DNA of 11,728 nucleotides from positions 1 through 11,728 of the forward strand of contig JAEYUK010000152.1 in assembly GCA_023432655.1 (NCBI GenBank), given 5' to 3'. Both the position numbers and the translations under genes were made by a program. Every line of letters begins with the position of its first letter. The stretch's first letter is position 1. The notes under the pieces were generated by a model, which saw only the letters and a program-made list of their open reading frames with translations, searched no databases and was not told the DNA's origin. The stretch is from Pseudomonadota bacterium (GTDB taxonomy: Bacteria > Bdellovibrionota > Bacteriovoracia > Bacteriovoracales > Bacteriovoracaceae). Positions 1 to 7,057 of this stretch are shown one piece after another.

Positions 1-1
1 A

Positions 2-70
2 GCTGCTGTTGATGGAGTAAAATGCGCTCTCAGTATTCTCAATCAAGAAGGCCTTTTGTCCGAAGTTTAA
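2..70 (+). CDS. 3' end of an unidentified gene (partial)
   Basis: From base 2 the frame reads AAVDGVKCALSILNQEGLLSEV and stops at TAA (68-70). The amphipathic helix followed by a short polar tail looks like a natural C-terminus, and bipA follows in the same direction 60 bases later. Only 22 codons are visible, so neither family nor function can be assigned. No T-rich hairpin terminator is visible between this stop and bipA, so read-through into bipA is possible. Confidence 0.5.
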   Translation, partial: AAVDGVKCALSILNQEGLLSEV

Positions 71-130
71 CTCGTCAAATAAAAATTTTTGCTTTAGAGT
101 GTTCGGATTCAAAAAAAAGGTATCAAACGT

Positions 131-1939
131 ATGAATTTAAAGAACATCGCCGTCGTTGCTCACGTTGACCATGGTAAAACTACTATGGTGGACCAACTTT
201 TAAAGTACTCTGGAACATTCTCTGCTCACGAACAAGTGGCCGAACGTGTAATGGATTCAGGAGAGTTGGAACGTGAACGTGGTATTACCATTAAAGCTAA
301 GAACTGTGCGATTCGCTGGAAAGGAACTAAGGTTAACCTTCTGGATACTCCTGGTCACGCCGACTTCGGTGGTGAAGTAGAACGTTCTCTCATGATGGTT
401 GATGGTATTCTTCTTCTGGTTGATGCCTCTGAAGGTCCTCTTCCTCAGACACGTTTTGTTCTTACAAAAGCCGTTGAGCGCGGAATTCGCGTAGCGGTGT
501 TCATCAATAAAGTTGACCGTCAGGATGAGCGTATTGATGAAGTTAGAAGTGAAGTAGAAGATCTTCTTTTAGAGATCGCTTCTAACTCTGGTCTTGATAT
601 GGATCTGGATATTCCATTCTATTACGGCTCTGGCCGAAATGCTTATGCTTCTCAAGATAAGAATCGTCGTGAAGGGAACATGGATCCTCTTTTAGACTTC
701 CTCGTTTCTGATTACTACCCGTCTCCAAATTTCGATAAAGAAGGTCCGGCCCAGTTACTGGTAACAAACCTTTCTTACTCAAACTACCTTGGGACTCTCA
801 TGGTAGGACGTATCCAACGCGGTAAAATTGAAAACAATAAACAACTTGCCCACATTAATGCTGAAGGGAAGGTTAAAAACTTTAAAGTAACTTCTCTGCA
901 AATCTATGATGGTCTTGGAATGGCAACAGTAGACACTGCTGAAGCTGGTGAGATCGTTATTATCTCTGGTCTTGAACACGGCGATATTGGTGACACTCTG
1001 GCTGCTGCCGATAAACCAGAAGCACTCCCTCGTATCGAGGTTGAGCCACCTACGGTTTCGGTTCAAGTTTCTGTTTCAACTTCTCCAATGTCTGGTCGTG
1101 AAGGGGAATACCTTACTTCTCGTAGACTTGAAGAGTTCTTAATCGATGCTATTCGTAAAAACGTTTCTCTAAAATATGAACCAACTGAAGATCCAAAAGT
1201 TTTCATCCTGAAGGCCCGCGGTGAGCTACAAGTTGCAGTTGTGTTCGAAGAAATTCGTCGTGCTGGATTTGAGCTGATGATTGCTCGCCCACAAGTTATT
1301 ACCAAAGAAATCGACGGCGTTTTAATGGAACCATTTGAGCGTCTAGTCTTAGACGTACCTGATGATTCAACTGGTGCCATCACTGAAAAGATGGCGTCTC
1401 GTAAAGGTCGCCTAGAAGCGATGCAACCATTTGGTGAAGGCCGTACTCGTATGGAGTTCCACGTTCCGTCTCGTGGTCTCATTGGTTACCGCTCAACTTT
1501 CCTGACTGATACTCGCGGCCAGGGTTTAATGTCTTCTTACTTTGTTGGTTATGAACCACATGTTGGAAAAATGCTTGCTCGTCAAAATGGCGCACTTATT
1601 TCTGACCGCGCTGGTAAAATCACTCCATATGCTCTTTTTAATCTTCTTTCGTCAGGTAGACAGTTTGTTCTTCCTACTGAGCAGACTTATGAAGGTCAGG
1701 TAGTAGGTGAGCACACCCGTCCAAACGATCTAAACGTAAACGTCTGTCGTGAAAAACATCTTTCATCAGTGCGTACCGCTGGTAAGGATGAGAATATTAT
1801 TCTTCCACCAATCCCTCCAAGAACACTTGATTGGGCACTTGACTGGATTGATGATGATGAGTGGGTAGAAGTTACTCCAAAAAATATTCGAATCCGCAAA
1901 AAAGAACTTAATCAAAACATGCGTAAAGTAACTCGCTAA
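131..1939 (+). CDS. typA: Ribosome-associated translational GTPase BipA/TypA
   Basis: BipA is a cytoplasmic GTPase of the EF-G family. It binds the 70S ribosome and supports ribosome assembly and growth under cold or other stress. The 602-residue length is typical of the family. Visible motifs are the P-loop AHVDHGKT (residues 10-17), switch I with GITIKAKN (51-58), the G3 motif DTPGHAD with the catalytic His (72-78, His76) and G4 NKVD (126-129). Domains II, III and V follow, and the family-typical C-terminal domain includes the GxRTRMEFHVPSRGLIGYR-like region near residues 435-455. An AAAGG ribosome site lies about 10 bases before the ATG. The gene is followed at once by a strong hairpin terminator, so it probably ends its transcript. 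Identity is secure. Confidence 0.98.
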   Translation: MNLKNIAVVAHVDHGKTTMVDQLLKYSGTFSAHEQVAERVMDSGELERERGITIKAKNCAIRWKGTKVNLLDTPGHADFGGEVERSLMMVDGILLLVDASEGPLPQTRFVLTKAVERGIRVAVFINKVDRQDERIDEVRSEVEDLLLEIASNSGLDMDLDIPFYYGSGRNAYASQDKNRREGNMDPLLDFLVSDYYPSPNFDKEGPAQLLVTNLSYSNYLGTLMVGRIQRGKIENNKQLAHINAEGKVKNFKVTSLQIYDGLGMATVDTAEAGEIVIISGLEHGDIGDTLAAADKPEALPRIEVEPPTVSVQVSVSTSPMSGREGEYLTSRRLEEFLIDAIRKNVSLKYEPTEDPKVFILKARGELQVAVVFEEIRRAGFELMIARPQVITKEIDGVLMEPFERLVLDVPDDSTGAITEKMASRKGRLEAMQPFGEGRTRMEFHVPSRGLIGYRSTFLTDTRGQGLMSSYFVGYEPHVGKMLARQNGALISDRAGKITPYALFNLLSSGRQFVLPTEQTYEGQVVGEHTRPNDLNVNVCREKHLSSVRTAGKDENIILPPIPPRTLDWALDWIDDDEWVEVTPKNIRIRKKELNQNMRKVTR

Positions 1940-1946
1940 AGTATCA

Positions 1947-1973
1947 GGGGCCTTTCTAAGGCCCCTTTTTTTT
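1947..1973 (+). terminator. Rho-independent terminator of typA
   Basis: A perfect 8-bp stem GGGGCCTT / AAGGCCCC (1947-1954 with 1958-1965) with a TCT loop is followed by eight T residues (1966-1973). It starts 7 bases after the typA stop codon. This is a textbook intrinsic terminator in the plus direction. Confidence 0.95.
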
Positions 1974-1985
1974 ATCTCTACTTCG

Positions 1986-2021
1986 TATCCTCCTTGTTAC
2001 AATAAGTCGTGCAGGAGGATA
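1986..2021 (+). promoter_or_regulatory. Inverted repeat that pairs with the Shine-Dalgarno site of the next gene
   Basis: TATCCTCCT (1986-1994) is the exact reverse complement of AGGAGGATA (2013-2021), with an 18-base loop. The right arm contains the whole ribosome binding site AGGAGG (2013-2018) of the gene starting at 2024. If the left arm is transcribed, the site would be buried in a 9-bp stem. A possible -10 box TACAAT (1998-2003) lies inside the loop. A transcript started from it would lack the left arm and so have a free ribosome site. The repeat is directly visible; the regulatory role is inferred. Confidence 0.45.
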
Positions 2022-2023
2022 TT

Positions 2024-2410
2024 ATGAAACTTATATTAATCGCCTCTTTGACTCTCGGATCTGTAGCCTTTGGTGAGGATTATTACCGGAACGATGGCCG
2101 CTCTCTGCCAGAAACCTTAGAAGAAAAAAGTAATAAGACCACCGGCCCGGTGGGACCTACAACCAGTAGATCGGGGATTCTTAATAGTTCAGAAATAACC
2201 CCGGACGAGATTAATCCTTCTCTTAATCCGCCCCCATCTAGTGACAAAGAACTCATTGAAGGGACCACTTTAACAGCGCCGAAAGATCCAAGTCGAAAGT
2301 TTGATCCGGGTGGAGACTCGGAACTGATTGAAGCTCAGGAAGAGAGTCCGATGGATTATAGTACGACTCCGGAAAAGAGGGGTAAGCCGAGTAAAGAACC
2401 CGGTCAATAG
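2024..2410 (+). CDS. Small exported proline-rich protein of unknown function
   Basis: This is a 128-residue protein with a clean Sec-type signal peptide: MK, then a hydrophobic stretch to about residue 15, with likely cleavage after Ala-Phe-Gly (15-17). The mature part is polar, rich in Pro, Ser, Thr and Glu, has no cysteine and looks mostly disordered. Two short related segments, DKELIEG and DSELIEA, suggest a weak internal duplication. I do not recognise a family. The ATG at 2024 is chosen because AGGAGG lies 5 bases upstream. An in-frame GTG at 2009 overlaps that site and would spoil the signal peptide. The gene lies between the typA terminator and a second small exported-protein gene, 49 bases downstream on the same strand. 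A periplasmic or surface location is likely; no function can be inferred. Confidence 0.8.
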   Translation: MKLILIASLTLGSVAFGEDYYRNDGRSLPETLEEKSNKTTGPVGPTTSRSGILNSSEITPDEINPSLNPPPSSDKELIEGTTLTAPKDPSRKFDPGGDSELIEAQEESPMDYSTTPEKRGKPSKEPGQ

Positions 2411-2424
2411 GAGTTAAAGTTTTG

Positions 2425-2453
2425 CCCTGATAATTCCGAAAGGTATTTCAGGG
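2425..2453 (+). promoter_or_regulatory. GAAA-capped hairpin covering part of the next ribosome binding site
   Basis: CCCTGA (2425-2430) pairs with TCAGGG (2448-2453). Inside it AAT (2432-2434) pairs with ATT (2445-2447) and CC (2436-2437) pairs with GG (2442-2443). There is one bulged T and one T-T mismatch, and the loop is GAAA (2438-2441), a GNRA-type tetraloop. The right arm shares three G residues with the GGGGGA ribosome site (2451-2456) of the gene at 2460. There is no T-tract, so a terminator is unlikely. A translational control element or a processing or stability hairpin between the two small genes is possible. Confidence 0.4.
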
Positions 2454-2459
2454 GGAACT

Positions 2460-2702
2460 ATGAAATTCATTATCCTATCGGCTTTACTAATATCTTCCTT
2501 CGCCTGGGCGAAAGGTCCTCGCGAGAATTTTAATAAACTTCTTATGGAAGATGTGAAATCCGATATAAAGAAAGATGAAGATAAGTTTCGCGTAAAGCCT
2601 TCTCGTGGGCCTGCTTCAGTTGAATCGGAAGTTGCTCCCATTCCTCATAAAGAGTCTCCCATAGAAAAGAAAGACAAAGTCATTGGCCCGGAACGTTGGT
2701 AG
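2460..2702 (+). CDS. Very small exported, highly charged protein of unknown function
   Basis: This 80-residue protein has a Sec signal peptide (residues 1-17) with a good Ala-Trp-Ala cleavage site before Lys18. The predicted mature chain is about 63 residues. It is rich in Lys, Glu, Asp and Pro, has no cysteine, and ends Pro-Glu-Arg-Trp. A GGGGGA ribosome site lies 3 bases before the ATG at 2460. It follows the previous small exported-protein gene by 49 bases in the same direction, so the two may share a transcript. Its last 23 bases overlap the end of the convergent cupin gene. I see no known domain. The signal peptide and good ribosome site support a real gene, but the function is unknown. 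Confidence 0.75.
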   Translation: MKFIILSALLISSFAWAKGPRENFNKLLMEDVKSDIKKDEDKFRVKPSRGPASVESEVAPIPHKESPIEKKDKVIGPERW

Positions 2703-3120
2703 GGGCCAATTCAAAGTCGTTAAAATCAAATCCTGGTGAAACGGTACAGCCAACAAAGGCGTACTGACTGCCTTCGGGTAAGTAGGCACCAAACCAAGTA
2801 CCAGCAGGCACAACATACTGACTCAGTTGTCCTCGTTTAAAATCATTTCCTAGAACAGTTTCTTTGATTGATCCGTCGATTGATTTCTCATAAACGATGA
2901 GTGGGTCACCGGCATAGAAATGCCACATTTCATCAGACTTAATCCGGTGAAGGGAAGAACTCTGACCTTTTTCCAAAAGATAAAAAATACCAGTTGCAAC
3001 CGAGCGCTCACCCCGTGAAGTGTGGGTTATTTCCAGAGAGCGATAGGTCTCTTTAAAGTACCCTCCCTCGGGGTGAGGGAGCATTTGATAAAACTCGATT
3101 AGCTCGGCTGCTTTGGTCAT
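2680..3120 (-). CDS. DUF985-family cupin protein
   Basis: This 146-residue protein matches the Cupin_5/DUF985 family, small single-domain beta-barrel proteins related to yeast YML079w. Its physiological substrate is not established. Family marks seen here are LPHPEGGYFKETYRS (residues 14-28), the core SLHRIKSDEMWHFYAGDPL (56-74), VPAGTWFGA (104-112) and GCTVSPGFDFNDFEL (124-138). His58, Glu64 and His67 sit where cupins bind ligand or metal. The start lies only 3 bases after the slipin stop codon and has no strong ribosome site of its own, so translation is probably coupled to slipin. It is the last gene of the minus-strand operon and overlaps the convergent small exported-protein gene by 23 bases. 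Confidence 0.9.
   Translation of the reverse strand: MTKAAELIEFYQMLPHPEGGYFKETYRSLEITHTSRGERSVATGIFYLLEKGQSSSLHRIKSDEMWHFYAGDPLIVYEKSIDGSIKETVLGNDFKRGQLSQYVVPAGTWFGAYLPEGSQYAFVGCTVSPGFDFNDFELAPTNVPGQ
2682..2710. terminator. Possible terminator hairpin in a convergent gene overlap
   Basis: ATTGGCCC (2682-2689) and GGGCCAAT (2703-2710) form a perfect 8-bp inverted repeat with a 13-base loop. It spans the stop codons of two convergent genes. On the minus strand the stem is followed by a T-rich but interrupted run (GACTTTGTCTTTC), so it may end the nfeD-slipin-cupin transcript. On the plus strand no T-tract follows. Confidence 0.4.
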
Positions 3121-3123
3121 AGT

Positions 3124-3864
3124 TTACTTTAATAGCTTGCTTAAGAAATCCACCGGAACTGGGAAAAAAGTTGTGGAACTATTATTTGATCCGGCAATTT
3201 CTCTCATCGTTTCCAGGAATCTTAGGGTAATAGCATCTTTCTGCTCACCAAGGACCTGAGCCGCTTCAGCGAGCTTCTTAGAAGCTTCGAATTCACCCTG
3301 AGCAGAGATAATTTTAGCTCTCTTCTCACGCTCGGCCTCAGCTTGTTTGGCCATTGCTCTTTGCATTTCAACCGGAAGGTCGATCGCTTTAACTTCAACG
3401 TTTGTTACTTTAATTCCCCACGGCTCAGTTAATTCATCAAGGATCCCTTGAAGTTTTCCATTGATGACATCTCGGTGAGCAAGAATTTCATCTAGTTCAT
3501 ACTGACCCACGACTGATCTTAGAGTGGTCTGAGCAATCTGAGCGGTTGCATGATAAAAGTTTTCAACCGAAATGATCGCATGCTCAGGATGACTTACTTT
3601 AAAATAAACGACAGCGTTAACTTTCAAAGTAACGTTATCTTTTGAAATAATATCCTGGCCCGGAACATCCATTGTCACGAGACGAAGATCGACCTTGGCC
3701 ATCTTCTCGAGCCCTGGGATCAGGATGATAAGACCTGGTCCGCGAACTCCAGAGAACTTTCCGAGACGGAAAATAACACCTCTTTCATATTCGTTAAGAA
3801 TTTTGAAAGTACTGAAGAGAATCAGAGCAATAAAAACAATAAATGGTAAAAAGGTCAGAGACAT
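3124..3864 (-). CDS. Slipin (stomatin/SPFH-domain membrane protein)
   Basis: This 246-residue protein belongs to the bacterial and archaeal slipins. These are membrane-anchored SPFH proteins that form oligomers and are thought to organise membrane microdomains or act with a partner NfeD protease. One N-terminal membrane segment spans about residues 4-22. The SPFH domain starts at [14 protein letters not shown] (24-37) and contains [10 protein letters not shown]. The typical region [16 protein letters not shown] lies near the middle, and a charged Ala/Glu/Lys-rich coiled coil near residues 165-215 contains [21 protein letters not shown] lies 5 bases before the ATG at 3864. The gene follows nfeD by 18 bases, the usual nfeD-slipin pairing, so the product very probably works with the NfeD protease. 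HflC and HflK are relatives, but the nfeD neighbour and length favour slipin. Confidence 0.95.
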   Translation of the reverse strand: MSLTFLPFIVFIALILFSTFKILNEYERGVIFRLGKFSGVRGPGLIILIPGLEKMAKVDLRLVTMDVPGQDIISKDNVTLKVNAVVYFKVSHPEHAIISVENFYHATAQIAQTTLRSVVGQYELDEILAHRDVINGKLQGILDELTEPWGIKVTNVEVKAIDLPVEMQRAMAKQAEAEREKRAKIISAQGEFEASKKLAEAAQVLGEQKDAITLRFLETMREIAGSNNSSTTFFPVPVDFLSKLLK

Positions 3865-3882
3865 GAGTACTCCTTATGAAAT

Positions 3883-5187
3883 TTAAGTTTCTTTTGTTAT
3901 CTTTAAGTGAAGAGTTTTAGGATTTACTTCTAAAACTCTAATTGTTTCATTGACCCGAAGTTCCACGTCAGAGGAAGCTCTCCAGATTTCTCCACGAACT
4001 TTAACCTGATATTCTGAGGAACCTAACAGGGAAAGGACTGATCCGGTCGCACCAACAGGAAGAAAAAAGTCATTGGTCATTTTTTGTTTTTTCTTATCAT
4101 TGATCATGTACCAGATGATTAAACCAATGGAGACGACCACTCCCAGAAGCGAAGAAATAATGGCCGGATATTGAATGCTGATAAATCCCCCTTCGCCGTG
4201 AAATAAAAACAATGAGCCCATGGTAAAGGATATAAGACCTGCAACAGTCAGGATGCCGTAGCTAATGATGAAAATTTCCAGAATGAGAAGAAATACTCCC
4301 AAAATGATAAGTCCCATTGAGCCCCAGTCCAGAGGGAGAACTTGAAATGAAATGGCCGCAAGAATTAAAAACGTAAGCCCAACTGAACCGGCAATAAATC
4401 CACCAGGGGCCTGAAACTCAAAATAGATGAGAGCGATACCAATTAAAAAAAGAATATAAGCGGTAGTGGGATTGGCCAGAACTTCTAAAATTTTTTGTCC
4501 GGCAGTCTGTTCATAATACTTGATCGCCACATTGTTTCTAATTTCGACGAGTTCTTTTTCCCCACTGAGGTTAATCGTTTTTCCCTGAATCAGCGGAAGA
4601 ATTTCATTCTCATGGGAAATAACACCATCAATGATGCCGGCCTTCATGGCTTCTTGGTCAGTAAAAGACTCAGCTTCTGTGATCATTTTTTCAAAAGGGG
4701 CCGAAGGTCTGTTACGTGACTGACTTAAAGAACGGACTAAAGCCGTCAGGTCGTTCATGGCCTTCTTGCGGGCATCACCTTCTTGCAGGTCTTCGCCCAG
4801 ACCCACCGGAGTTGCCGCTCCCAGATTTGTACCAGGTGACATAAAAATAAAATGGGCACTGGAAGCAATGATGGCACCGGCACTGGAAGCAGAAGCTCCT
4901 TCAGGTGTAATCCAGACCGCAAAGGGTCTTTTTTCTCGTCCTACGAGGGTGATGATATCTTTGGTGGTAGAGACAAGTCCCCCTGGTGTGTTAAGCCTTA
5001 GGACTATTAAAGTTGATTTTGGTGTCTGCTTAAAATTCTGTTTGAGGTAATCGTAGGTCGCAGGTGTGATAGCGGAATTAACGGACAATATACTTAACTC
5101 GGATATTTCTATGCCCCAGGCTTGCCCGGAAAAAGGCAAAACACTCAAGACAAAAACTAAAATCTGGAGTAAAATTCGCTTTCTCAT
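3883..5187 (-). CDS. NfeD family membrane-bound serine protease (1510-N type)
   Basis: This is the long form of NfeD, 434 residues: a ClpP-fold protease domain, a cluster of membrane helices and a C-terminal OB-fold. The related archaeal 1510-N uses a Ser-Lys dyad and cleaves the hydrophobic C-terminus of the partner stomatin. Here a signal peptide (residues 1-25, ending near GQAWG) is followed by LRLNTPGG (about 64-71). The nucleophile motif ASSAGA carries the likely Ser102, MSPGTNLGAATPVG follows, and the likely catalytic Lys142 lies in KKAMND. About five membrane helices run from roughly residue 243 to 362, and the last 65 residues form the OB-like domain. The ATG at 5187 is preferred because it opens the signal peptide. 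The upstream in-frame ATG at 5250 has no ribosome site and would overlap the guanine deaminase start. It is the first gene of the operon with slipin and cupin. Confidence 0.93.
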   Translation of the reverse strand: MRKRILLQILVFVLSVLPFSGQAWGIEISELSILSVNSAITPATYDYLKQNFKQTPKSTLIVLRLNTPGGLVSTTKDIITLVGREKRPFAVWITPEGASASSAGAIIASSAHFIFMSPGTNLGAATPVGLGEDLQEGDARKKAMNDLTALVRSLSQSRNRPSAPFEKMITEAESFTDQEAMKAGIIDGVISHENEILPLIQGKTINLSGEKELVEIRNNVAIKYYEQTAGQKILEVLANPTTAYILFLIGIALIYFEFQAPGGFIAGSVGLTFLILAAISFQVLPLDWGSMGLIILGVFLLILEIFIISYGILTVAGLISFTMGSLFLFHGEGGFISIQYPAIISSLLGVVVSIGLIIWYMINDKKKQKMTNDFFLPVGATGSVLSLLGSSEYQVKVRGEIWRASSDVELRVNETIRVLEVNPKTLHLKITKET

Positions 5188-5243
5188 AAGTCCCACTAGA
5201 GTAGATAAAAAAGTCTGTAGGGACAAGTCTAAAAGGAATAACT

Positions 5244-6545
5244 GTGGCATCGCGAAAACTTAAATTTTTTATTGGAACTATTCTTAACCCCCAGGATGAT
5301 CAGAACTGCGATTTTTACGCACATGGCTTATTGGTCACTGACGAGGGAAAGATTAGAGATCTTCTTCCTTTAGAAAAAGGTGTTAAAAAGTACGCACCTT
5401 TAATGAATCCCAAAAACACAGTGGATTTTGGCGAGTCTCTCATCTTGCCAGGGTTTTATGATATGCACTTTCATTGGGTTCAGGATGATGTTCGTGAAAT
5501 GCCTAAAGACTCTCTCTTAGAGTGGCTTGAGAAGTACACTTTCCCGACTGAAATGAAGTTTAAAGATAAGAAATACGCTAAGCTTAGAGCGGAGCAATTC
5601 TTTAAGAAACTGATTAATCACGGAACTGTTGGTGGTGCCTGTTACAGCTCGATCCATGAACATGCGGTTGATGCGGCCATCAAGATGGCAAAGGGGCATT
5701 TTGTTATAGGTAACGTGCTCATGAATATGAATTCTCCGGAAGAATTGACCCAGACTGAGGATGAAGCTCTAAAGTTAACGAAACGTTTGATTGAAAAGCA
5801 TAATAGAAAACATTGTTTCACTCCGCGCTTTGCCATCACTACTACCCCAAGAGTCATGAAAGAGGGGAGTAAAATGGCCGATAAAGCGAAATGTTTTAAA
5901 CAAACCCATCTTTCTGAGACGCCTTCGGAAATCGAGTTTGTTCTTTCGATTTATAAGAAGCTACCGGGGTTTGAAAAAGTTAAAAGTTATACCGAAATTT
6001 ATGAGAAAACCGGCATGCTAGGAGAGAGATCTCTCATGGGCCACGGTATTCATCTTTCTCCAAAAGAATTAAGTGTTCTAAGTAAGACCAAAACTTCAGT
6101 GATCCACTGTCCAACGTCAAATGCTCCGATCAAAGAGAAAGGTCTCGGATCAGGGCTTTTCGATTTTAAAAAAGTTGAAAAAGCAAAAGTGAGATGGGCA
6201 CTAGGGTCAGATATTGGCGGTGGTCCGTTCCTTTCCATGTTTGATGTGATGAGAAGTTTTGTGGATCAGCATCAGAAGAAAGGCCACAAGAGTGCTACTT
6301 TTGTTAAGGCCTTGTATCGTTCTACCCTGGCCGGAGCAGAGATCCTTGGTAAAGGAAAAGTTTCTGGTAATCTCAACAAGGGAAAAGAGGCGAGCTTTAT
6401 TGTGGTCCCCGTTTCGGCTAAGAAATTTCCCGTAACCTCTGAGGAAGCCTTAGCTGCTGTCATTAAGCCCCTTAGTAAAAACCGAGAGATGTACCAAGAA
6501 CTTATTTCGGCTGTGTATTTAAATGGGCAGAAGATTAAAGAGTAG
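5244..6545 (+). CDS. guaD: Guanine deaminase
   Basis: The enzyme hydrolyses guanine to xanthine and ammonia in purine salvage and degradation in the cytoplasm. The 433-residue length fits the family (about 440). Zinc-dependent amidohydrolase motifs are present: the PGFYDMHFHW region with His75 and His77, QTHLSE with His222 and Glu225, GHGIHL with His267, and GSDIGGG with Asp323. Features specific to guanine deaminases are LLEWLEKYTFPTE (91-103), TPRFAITTTPR with the guanine-binding Arg196, and HCPTSN followed by LGSGLF. The start is GTG at 5244 with AAAGGA about 7 bases upstream; the next Met is inside the domain, so this start is needed. It is divergent from nfeD with 56 bases between the starts. 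No other purine gene is near. Confidence 0.95.
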   Translation: MASRKLKFFIGTILNPQDDQNCDFYAHGLLVTDEGKIRDLLPLEKGVKKYAPLMNPKNTVDFGESLILPGFYDMHFHWVQDDVREMPKDSLLEWLEKYTFPTEMKFKDKKYAKLRAEQFFKKLINHGTVGGACYSSIHEHAVDAAIKMAKGHFVIGNVLMNMNSPEELTQTEDEALKLTKRLIEKHNRKHCFTPRFAITTTPRVMKEGSKMADKAKCFKQTHLSETPSEIEFVLSIYKKLPGFEKVKSYTEIYEKTGMLGERSLMGHGIHLSPKELSVLSKTKTSVIHCPTSNAPIKEKGLGSGLFDFKKVEKAKVRWALGSDIGGGPFLSMFDVMRSFVDQHQKKGHKSATFVKALYRSTLAGAEILGKGKVSGNLNKGKEASFIVVPVSAKKFPVTSEEALAAVIKPLSKNREMYQELISAVYLNGQKIKE

Positions 6546-6607
6546 CCTCCAAATTTTGGCAAAAAAGCGAAAGCGCTAAGCAAGGAGGCAATTGAGTTTG
6601 CCTCCTT
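6545..6607 (+). promoter_or_regulatory. Set of competing inverted repeats after guaD
   Basis: AAGGAGGCAA (6582-6591) and TTGCCTCCTT (6598-6607) form a perfect 10-bp stem with the 6-base loop TTGAGT. The left arm can instead pair through GGAGGC (6584-6589) with GCCTCC at 6545-6550. That alternative would enclose a small hairpin AGCG-AAAG-CGCT (6566-6577). No T-tract follows on the plus strand, so it is not a standard terminator for guaD. On the minus strand the small AGCG/CGCT hairpin is followed by six T residues and could stop antisense transcription. The 3' end of guaD and the leader of the receiver gene both fall here. The pairings are seen; the role is unknown. Confidence 0.45.
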
Positions 6608-6703
6608 AACTCTCGGAACTAATTGAAGGTTAAGAGAATCAAAAGTAGTTACGGATCATTGGCCTCATAATGACGGATGTTTTCAATCCGATGGAGTAGA
6701 ATG

Positions 6704-7057
6704 ATGAAAGCGAAAGTTCTCTATATCGACGATGAATTGGATCTGCTCGATTTAGCGGCAAGTTTTTTTGAAGATGAAAAACTTCCCATCCAAACTTGTT
6801 CAGACTTTCATCAAGCTCTAGAGCTCATTCGTAAGCATCAATATGACATCATTATTTCGGATGCGAAAATGCCTTCAGGGAGTGGTCATGAGCTTTTCTC
6901 CTTAATCAAGAAGGAAGGCCTGTTTAAAGGTAAATCTATTCTGGTAACAGGTCATCTCGAAGAAAATCAGCAACAAATTGATTACGATCTGATTCTCTAC
7001 AAACCTATTATGTTTCAGGATCTGGTTGATACTGTGAAAAGGATGCTAGAAAGTTAG
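6704..7057 (+). CDS. Stand-alone response-regulator receiver protein
   Basis: This is a 117-residue CheY-like receiver domain with no output domain. Phosphotransfer residues are all present: the acidic pocket Asp9, Asp10 and Glu11 in YIDDE, the phosphoacceptor Asp53 in IIISDAKMP, Thr82 in ILVTGH, and Lys100 in LYKP. A TGGAG ribosome site (6692-6696) lies just before two adjacent ATG codons (6701 and 6704). Either would do; 6704 is chosen for its better spacing (7 bases) and because the receiver fold starts at once. No histidine kinase is nearby, so the partner is encoded elsewhere. It could carry phosphate in a relay or act by binding a target protein. Its last 12 bases overlap the convergent exonuclease gene. 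Confidence 0.92.
   Translation: MKAKVLYIDDELDLLDLAASFFEDEKLPIQTCSDFHQALELIRKHQYDIIISDAKMPSGSGHELFSLIKKEGLFKGKSILVTGHLEENQQQIDYDLILYKPIMFQDLVDTVKRMLES

Noticed and set aside
81..90. AAAAATTTTT palindrome upstream of typA
   Set aside because: A pure A/T run of this kind is common by chance in AT-rich intergenic DNA, and nothing around it supports an operator or terminator.
1063..1482. Long open frame on the minus strand inside typA
   Set aside because: It is antisense to a secure gene, has no ribosome site or recognisable domain, and is rich in Arg/Ser as expected from the complement of a coding strand.
5188..5250. Longer N-terminus for the NfeD protease starting at 5250
   Set aside because: No ribosome site precedes it, it would overlap the guaD start, and it places 21 extra residues before a perfect signal peptide that begins at 5187.
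6677..6703. Longer receiver protein starting at ATG 6677
   Set aside because: The added residues precede the receiver fold and have no ribosome site, while TGGAG lies just before the ATG pair at 6701/6704.
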